Below are positions 19,501 to 31,746 of a DNA stretch of 31,746 nucleotides, piece by piece. The DNA comes from Setaria digitata (lineage: Eukaryota > Nematoda > Chromadorea > Rhabditida > Setariidae). The stretch spans positions 1-31,746 of the forward strand of contig RCAB01000626.1 in the NCBI GenBank assembly GCA_003640385.1. The letters are read 5' to 3'. The position numbers were made by a program, and so were the translations under genes. How positions within the stretch are numbered: the stretch's first letter is position 1; each line of letters begins with the position of its first letter. Under the pieces are notes generated by a model. The model did not search any database, was not told where the DNA came from, and saw nothing but the letters and a program-made list of their open reading frames with translations.

Positions 19501-21419
19501 ACAAAAAGAAATACCCATTAGCACTCTCGACCATACTATACTACTAAACCGTACATACCACGTGCAATAACCATCACGAAAGAATGACTGATGAAATTGC
19601 TTAATAAAATAATGGAAAATATAACTGAGAAATAGTCACAATTACAGTCCCACTAAGCAAAGAAAGCATATAATTAGAAGTTCCTAAAATAAAACAAAAA
19701 GCTCGACTTTATTATGCTGCCAACACGAAATGTAAAAACCTTTCATGATCCGAATGTTTCATCGGCGTTTCGCAAGTTTTCATTCCTAATCTAAACCAGT
19801 TCTTTCGCCAATCTTCATCAGATGCATCGCCCTGAAAATTCATAAAAGTCTGCTCTCCCTCCATCATTTCCGGGCTGACATTTCAAAGACACCAAATTTC
19901 ATCTACAAAATCGAAAACGAAAAACATACGGAAGCTTCCGAGTCAAATTCCTCATCATTATCTGAAGTTGCTATTCCGTTCCTGTTTTCAGTTAACTTGA
20001 TACTTCCAATTTCCTTATCGCCTGCGCTATGTTTATCATGCAGATCAATTTCCTCATCATTTACATCCTCATTTTCCTGTGCAACCGCCTCGCTCCCATC
20101 ACTACCAGATCTATCTTTTTCGGACTCTTCCATAGTTATGTCGTTTTCTGGTTCTCCCTCAGAAGTCAATGTTGTTATCTTGTTTTCTTCGTCATCGGTT
20201 AGTTCACAAGCATCCTGGACAAGATCAATTCAAAACTACCTACGAAATAGCCATCGGTCGATCACTTTTGTTACAAAGTTGTCAGAGTCTTTATTTTCAC
20301 GGATCCTGTTATAAAATAATTTCCAAGAATTACGATGAGAAAAGAAAATTAAGAAATAAATATAAGCTAACACTGACAATTCCTACTGAACTCGACTCAT
20401 CATCCGCAATGTCATTATCTGCATCATACATTGCTTTGCGTTTTAACTGACCAAGCTTACGTATTTCCGCCAAGCGTTTTATCAGACACGTTTGTACAAA
20501 TGTACGTCTGGTACCTGCAATATGAAATAGCTTCTGATACATCAATAAGATTCATTCTTTTCTTTGTCGATAATTAAGGAAAATAAGTTTCTATGAAATC
20601 AGCTGGGACACAACTTACGGAACGGATATTTGCGACTTTCGAATTCCTTGTCCCTGAAAACAACATCTGTTTGAAATGCAAGGAATTAAATAGAGTGTAA
20701 CATTGGAGCGATAATACTTGTAAACTAATGAATAAATTATACCAATCAAGCAACTGAGATTTGTGAGTCAGCCTGAATTTTCCCATAAACCATTCATCGT
20801 CTGAATTAGCTTTCTCCTAAACACATCAGTTAGTAAATGCAGTCTTAAAATAGTAAGGTTTACTCACTGAACTCTAAGCAAGCTAACAGCTTCACAATAT
20901 ACATTTTTACTATATCACTTCATCATGCTCTGTACAGCAGCATATCTTCACTCTAAAATCAGTCAAACACATAAGGGACACATTTGCTTATGTAAATAAT
21001 GTTTGTGGATGAAAGGGAAAACAGGAATGGTTAATCTAGTTAATAACAAAGAAGTGCACCTATATACGAAGACTGAGAACTACTAAATAATTCTGATTAA
21101 ACTTGGAGTGAAAGCTAGCCTCATCGGTAGCCAAGTCAATTGAATCTTCACGAGTGATTTTGGGTTGACATTTGAGAGTTTCTGGAAAAATTTTGAAAAT
21201 TTGGCGCTTTGAGGACGAAAACGTTTCCTTGACATTCGGAGACAAATTTTGGCTTGTCATATTTTCGTTGTTCAATAACGTTGGTGTATTTTCCTTCGAT
21301 TCGCTGCTACTTGACGACAGTTCATCCGGATACTGACGACTGAATAATGAACCACTATTACTGTTACTGTCGGTATCTGATGGGGTATTTGGTGATAGCA
21401 AACCACCATCGTTCGACAT
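16588..21419 (-). CDS. Claspin-like replication checkpoint protein
   Basis: Claspin/Mrc1-family adaptor of the replication fork that links ATR to Chk1 activation and helps fork progression in the nucleus. My - strand model has 18 exons: 21419-21084, 20816-20743, 20653-20619, 20514-20387, 20214-19930, 19831-19740, 19587-19559, 19491-19452, 19375-19320, 19155-19011, 18638-18275, 18206-18186, 18122-18031, 17932-17761, 17623-17402, 17191-17110, 16889-16744 and 16644-16588. All phases close, about 791 aa. The best evidence is the C-terminal core: RKLQNMRKSKKCEYVEEEA...SGDDVGSDED, then DEEDRKLLYWKDQLLIDGDLS, closely following human Claspin, then NSLLSHRKSLSQVL. A mid-region helix IKRLAEIRKLGQLKRKAMYD also matches. 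The rest is acidic and Ser-rich, typical of the family. The protein is shorter than the ~1340-aa human one. Exons 7 and 12 (29 and 21 nt) and the last exon are least certain. Confidence 0.88.
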
Positions 21420-22055
21420 TTCCGGTATGCTGATACACCTCAAAATCATGGTTCATCATTCAGTCATTTACTTACATGTCTCGGTCAATTCAGCTAAAAA
21501 ATTTCGACTAGCACAATTCTCAAAAAAAGACAAATATTCCATTACTTCCGACTTATTCAATCTCATAATACTACGTTCAACCGTCCACCATTTACCAATC
21601 ATATGATGGTATAAATAAAGAGAAATCACCATTCATAACAAAACCGTCATTCGCCCTGTCATATTTACAAAATGTACACTTAACATGTCACAATAAACAC
21701 GTCAAACGCTAACGTCAACTCACGTCTAATACGGCCCACGTGCGCCTTGCAGACCTGTCACCTGATTTGCTACGTTCACAACAAAAATGGCGCTAGAAAA
21801 ATTTAAAAGACGCGCTTTACGAACATCGTGCAAACTCTCATTTTAAGATCAGAAAGGCAATATTGAGCTTTTAGAGCTAATTAATGTTTTGAAACGATTA
21901 TACCGTAATGGCAGTGATTTTTAATAAAATCTTATGGCATCCTAAAATAGTTCCACAGAGTACTGTAACATCAGTTGTTGGTGCTGCTTAGAAGCTGAGC
22001 AATATTCTGATAAAGGTGGTCGTCAGTGAAGAGAAGCGAGAGGATCTTCTTCAAA
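21420..22055. promoter_or_regulatory. bidirectional promoter region between Claspin-like gene and EF2
   Basis: 636 bases separate the two divergent start codons. The middle holds a CACGTG (cccacgtgcg, about 21738) and a YY1-like element AAAATGGCGC at about 21784-21793. A CGCG-containing patch (agacgcgctt) follows just downstream. The ATG in the YY1-like element opens a 19-codon basic frame (21787-21846) that is probably not a gene. An acceptor-like gtcgtcag ends at 22026, 30 bases before the EF2 ATG, with a poor pyrimidine tract. No TATA box stands out in this AT-rich setting. Confidence 0.5.
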
Positions 22056-27953
<5,898 letters not shown>

Positions 27954-30170
27954 TTTGCTGTTTAAAATTATGTTTGTTTTTTCCTTCTCTTTCCTATTGT
28001 TTTTTCTGGTTCCGTTTTCGCTTCTCACGTATCACCAAGAAACCAGATGTCTTCTGATCCGATCTTGCAAAGTGTTAGTCTCTTTGCTGCCGTCGTTGTG
28101 TACCCTGAAGTTGCTCATCCTTCAATTTCATATTTTTCCCTCCGGATTTCACTACTCAAATTAGATTTAAGACCTGGTAGTTTTTCAAGATTCAGCGATA
28201 TTTCTCATCATGATTGCTCTGCGGTCCAAAAATATAATGTAAATTCACTAGGCATTTGTTTTTTTTTCGTGTTCTTGCTGAAGCATGTAAGTGGAAGAAT
28301 TAATGTTTGTTTTATAAATCATAAAAAATTTCAGGAAATTTCATAATTTGTTTTTCTTCTTAAAGCTCTTCACTTCTTAACTTTTCTAGTTTATTGGCAG
28401 TTTTCAACGACATTTTTGAAGGGGATATTTTAATGCAGTCTTATTTTTTCTTTTGTTTTTGTTATGCTGCTTTTTACCTTGTTGAATAAAGTATGTCTTT
28501 GTGGCCTGTTAATTTTTGTTGGTACGTTGTTGCTGCTTACACAGTGATTTAATGAAGCTTTCCCTTTTATACGGATATCTGGAAACACTGAAAATAGTGT
28601 CATTATTTGTGTATAAATTGATTGATGGAGATTGATGGATTACGTGGAAAAGATTAGAATCACGTGAAAGTGTTCGTGTCGAGAAAATCTGCGGTTTGAG
28701 AGTATTGAAGGTATCATCAGTGTGTGAACTGTCGAGCGAGAAGTCGGGGATTTTGATTCTTTCAATACAATTTTTTTTTCTTTTTTTGAAGGATAAAGAA
28801 TGTTTCTTCTAGAGAGGGACAGTAATTGATATGAAAGAGAGAGATGGGCTCAATTTTCAGGATTGGTCTCATGAATGATTGTTGCAAAATTTTTTAAGTG
28901 TTGCCTTTCTACACATTCTACAATTTTTGTTGGATGGTTATTGGTGTATTTGAAAAGTTAACTTTGTTTTTTTCTTTTTCTTAATATAAAATATACTTAC
29001 GTGCAGTGTATTTCATGATTTAAAGAAATATTACATTGATTGTGGTTCATGTTGTTTTTCGAATTATTATGCTATGGGAGAAGTTGTTGAATGTGTTCCG
29101 TTGAGGAACAGGTAATTTAACTGATAGTATTGCGAGGGAAGTAGTTTAATAGCGAGAATTATGTTAATTTTTTAGTTACATATTAATAAATGATCGATCA
29201 ATTCGGAAAAAAAAAGAAAAAAAAAAGGAAGGAAAAACAGTTCTAATTGTATTTTTTCTTTTTTTTTTTTATTATCGGGAAAAAAAAGTAGAACAAGAGA
29301 AGAAGAGGATCATTTGTGAAATTTTGATTAATTACTACTGAAGTACCAAAAAAAAAGAAGTGAAAATGACCAGTTCTACAAACGATTCTTTGTTAGGAAA
29401 TACGAGGGTGTGAACATGAACATGTGAGTAAAATGAGATGCATTTTAATTGCCTTACCTTTCTTCTCTAACACTCATCATCTGCCTATCTAAATTTTTTC
29501 TTAAATAAAAAAGGAAAGAAAAGAAATGAAATTTCAGCACAATCAAATGGGATTGCGTTATTATTTGTGTGATTTTTTTTTCAATTATTTTATGGATTGA
29601 TATTGAGAAATTAGTTTTTTTTCTTTTTATTTGTTTTTATTTTCTAATCATAGTGCAAGGAAGGAATTCATTTGTAATTTAGAGAAAGAATTTTTAAATG
29701 ATTATTTTGAGTATAAATACTATCTGTAATTTCTTCTTCAAATATCATTAGGATAAATATGTTTGGTGGATACTGAACATAATGCAGATTGGAGATGTAG
29801 TTTTTTTTTTTAAGTGACATTTGATTTATTATTCTTTTTTCTTCCTTTTCGTTTTTGACATTTTCAATTATTTTGGGAACATATGTTTTCATTTGCATTG
29901 CACTTATTACTTATTCACTAAATATTTGTTTTGTTTGCTCTCTGTTTTTTTTTTATTTTTCCATTTTATGGCAACAATAATAATAATTTGTATGAAATAT
30001 TGCTAGTATGAAATGAATAAATATTAGCAAAATACTTTGGTCAAAAAATTACTAAACAACAAATAAATGGCACTTGATTTAGACATTATAGTTATATCGA
30101 ATAGTAACATTATTATTATGATTACTGATATGTGCATGTTAAGGCACAAAAGTAAATCGCATTTTCTTCT
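27954..30170. other. EF2 3' region and gene-poor downstream sequence
   Basis: AATAAA at 28485-28490 (ttgaataaagtatg) is the best candidate for the EF2 polyadenylation signal, about 530 bases after the stop. Before it lies a 99-codon open frame at 28047-28346 (see findings), with no recognised family. After it the sequence becomes low-complexity, with A- and T-tracts around 29208-29290 and 29803-29812. Short frames at 29668-29898 (-) and 29821-30006 (+) look like chance. I see no further gene with support. Confidence 0.5.
28485..28490 (+). terminator. candidate polyadenylation signal of EF2
   Basis: A perfect AATAAA is followed by a GT-rich stretch (gtatgtctttgtggcctgtt), as expected of a downstream element. 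It would give a 3'UTR of roughly 0.55 kb. Nearer non-consensus signals cannot be excluded. Confidence 0.5.
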
Positions 30171-30174
30171 CAAA

Positions 30175-30300
30175 TGATCATGAAGCAGTGATTAGTTTTA
30201 CAACTATTTTATCTAGTTTACGGTGATCAAGAAGCTTTCATTATTTTAGAACTGTTATTTCTAGTTAGTCAATAGTGATCATGAAATTAGTTGTTGGAAT
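30175..30300. repeat. degenerate ~50-bp tandem repeat marked by TGATCA
   Basis: TGATCA palindromes at 30175, 30224 and 30277 (spacing 49 and 53) each begin a similar unit: TGATCA(T/A)GAAG/A..., then a T-rich part and a TCTAGTT element. Two full degenerate copies and a partial third are visible. Divergence suggests an old tandem duplication. Confidence 0.55.
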
Positions 30301-31690
30301 GAGATGCACTGGTAAGACAATTCTAGCTATACAGAATGATAATAATTATGTTATTTATGATAAAAAATGTTCTTACCTCCATTAATTGCCAGAAATAATT
30401 TGTTCTATTCATGGTCTTTTTTTTTTTTTTTTAACTTTTAGCATGAAAGTTTGATGTAGCAATGGTTGATTTCATCAACAATTTGGAAATAATGATAAAA
30501 AAAGTAAATTAGAAATGAACTGTTGTAATCTTTCTTCCTTCTCCCTCCCCGAATTCATTAGTAACTTGAAAGTAAGCTAATCAAATTGGCTTATGTAGTG
30601 AAAGGAAATGACATGCGAAAGAAGAGTAGGAGGTTAATTTTATGATCTGTTAATTATCTTAGATAACTTGTCATCAATGTTATTTCATTAATTTCTTTTC
30701 CATTCATAATTTACTTAATTATAATATTTCATACACTTCGTAACAGTTCATATTTTCATCTCTGTATTTACTTTTATTTTTCCTACTTAAAATCATTATC
30801 TTCTCATATGTGCTACCCTTTTTAATGATATGTATTTAATGTGACTTTTAGTATATTATTACATCTAATTCGATATTTCATTACTTCTTTCTTATTTCAT
30901 ATTCTTATATTACTCACTCTTCTTTTTCCTTTTTATGCGACTTTTTTTATTTTTATTTACGTGTAATCTATTATTCATATTATATCTTAATATTATTTTA
31001 TTTCAGTTTTTCTGTTTTTATACAGTATTATGCGGGATAGTGGACCTGAGAATTGATCGATATTTCTTATCGTAAGTAACCGCTTAGCTAAATCTAGAGA
31101 TTAATTAATTTTAATAATTCCGAAATATACTTCGATAAAATTTACCTCTTGTCTGATAATCATGATATATTTATTTCTTTTATATCAACGGAAAGACATT
31201 GACTAACCAATTAATACCACTAATTAATGCTCAAATGCTAGAAATGAGATTGCTTGGATACAAAAAGATATTAATTATAATTTGTATCTTAACTTGTCCA
31301 ATCATTTTTCATCATTTATTTCTTATCGCAGCTTTTGTTGCTTTTCTGAAATAAGTTTTTTATTTCCTTTAATCCTTTTTTTCTTTCAGACAAACAATAA
31401 AACAAATTAATAGTACTATTAATAATAATCATGATAACTTTTTAGCTGTAAATTGCTGAGATATCGGTTACACTGCCATTTCCTGTATCGATTTATATAT
31501 ATCATTATTATATTTACCGATTGAACGATGCGGCAGTATATTATTACCAATATTTTTATCATATTTATTTATAAGTATGGTATAGCTGTAAGTGTTTTTC
31601 TTCCATTTATTTACTTACTTTTTTGTTTTGTTTCCATTCTTTAATATTAAAACAAATCATTTTTAAATTTTTTATCAGTAAAGAAAATGA
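30301..31690. other. AT-rich terminal sequence, no recognised gene
   Basis: Very AT-rich and partly T-biased, with a T tract at 30419-30432. The only structured elements are two splice-flanked segments: 31026-31071, bounded by tttttatacag and gtaagt, and one starting at 31390 after ctttttttctttcag. They are discussed in the findings. No homology is recognised. Confidence 0.45.
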
Positions 31691-31691
31691 A

Positions 31692-31746
31692 GCAATAATA
31701 ATAAATAATAATAATAAGTAATAATAATAATAATAAATAATAATAA
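31692..31746. repeat. (TAA)n microsatellite at the window edge
   Basis: AATAATAAT repeats, interrupted by single-base changes (aaataa, aagtaa), run to the last base. The repeat probably continues past the window. Confidence 0.95.

Noticed and set aside
20275..20305. Extra - strand exon in the Claspin-like gene (IRENKDSDNF)
   Set aside because: It has splice-like ends, but its 5' phase does not fit the preceding exon (20514-20387). That exon joins 20214-19930 directly in phase 0.
19997..20314. 105-codon + strand ORF (MILPISLSPALCLSC...)
   Set aside because: It is the antisense shadow of the acidic Claspin exon; Ser/Cys-rich composition is what acidic codons give in reverse.
29668..30006. Overlapping ORFs on both strands
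   Set aside because: Low-complexity K/N/I and F/Y/I products in extremely AT-rich sequence; no family and no splice support.

Overview
The window reads as nuclear DNA of a nematode, most likely a filarial or related spirurid worm. It is strongly AT-rich, with many T and A tracts. Every recognisable gene is cut into short exons by introns with GT...(T)TTNCAG ends, and the proteins are eukaryotic housekeeping proteins. Species placement is inference. There is one undetermined base (position 2515), so this is draft assembly sequence. I see no bacterial, viral or transposon-encoded gene.

Six multi-exon genes could be rebuilt by joining exons so that frames close exactly. On the + strand, left to right: guanylate kinase (2723-4540, 202 aa), a TFB1M/KsgA-family mitochondrial rRNA dimethyladenosine transferase (5542-8165, 364 aa), an SRFBP1/BUD22-domain protein (8738-11494, 366 aa), ribosomal protein eL32/RPL32 (14451-15654, 134 aa) and elongation factor 2 (22056-27953, 852 aa). 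On the - strand lies a Claspin-like replication-checkpoint protein (21419 down to 16588, about 791 aa in my model). It is convergent with RPL32 and divergent from EF2.

Layout: 1-2700 is mostly non-coding, with a weak two-exon candidate for a small secreted protein on the - strand (1347-1623) and a ~150-bp near-exact tandem duplication around the N. 2.7-11.5 kb holds three same-strand genes. 11.5-14.45 kb is a gene-poor gap ending in a GC-richer probable RPL32 promoter with a regularly spaced motif. 15.65-16.6 kb is the convergent 3' spacer. 21.42-22.06 kb is a 636-bp bidirectional promoter region. After EF2, 3.8 kb holds no recognisable gene and ends in a (TAA)n microsatellite.

Biologically the genes cover nucleotide supply (GMP kinase), mitochondrial and nucleolar ribosome biogenesis (TFB1M, BUD22-like), cytosolic translation (eL32, EF2) and DNA-replication checkpoint signalling (Claspin). 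Four are linked to ribosomes or translation, but I do not claim a designed cluster. I found no convincing new system. The observations most worth a second look are the candidate small secreted gene, a ~53-bp-spaced motif array upstream of RPL32, a cluster of CACGTG E-boxes, a degenerate Chk1-binding-like motif in the Claspin homologue, and a phase-compatible three-exon micro-ORF at the right end.
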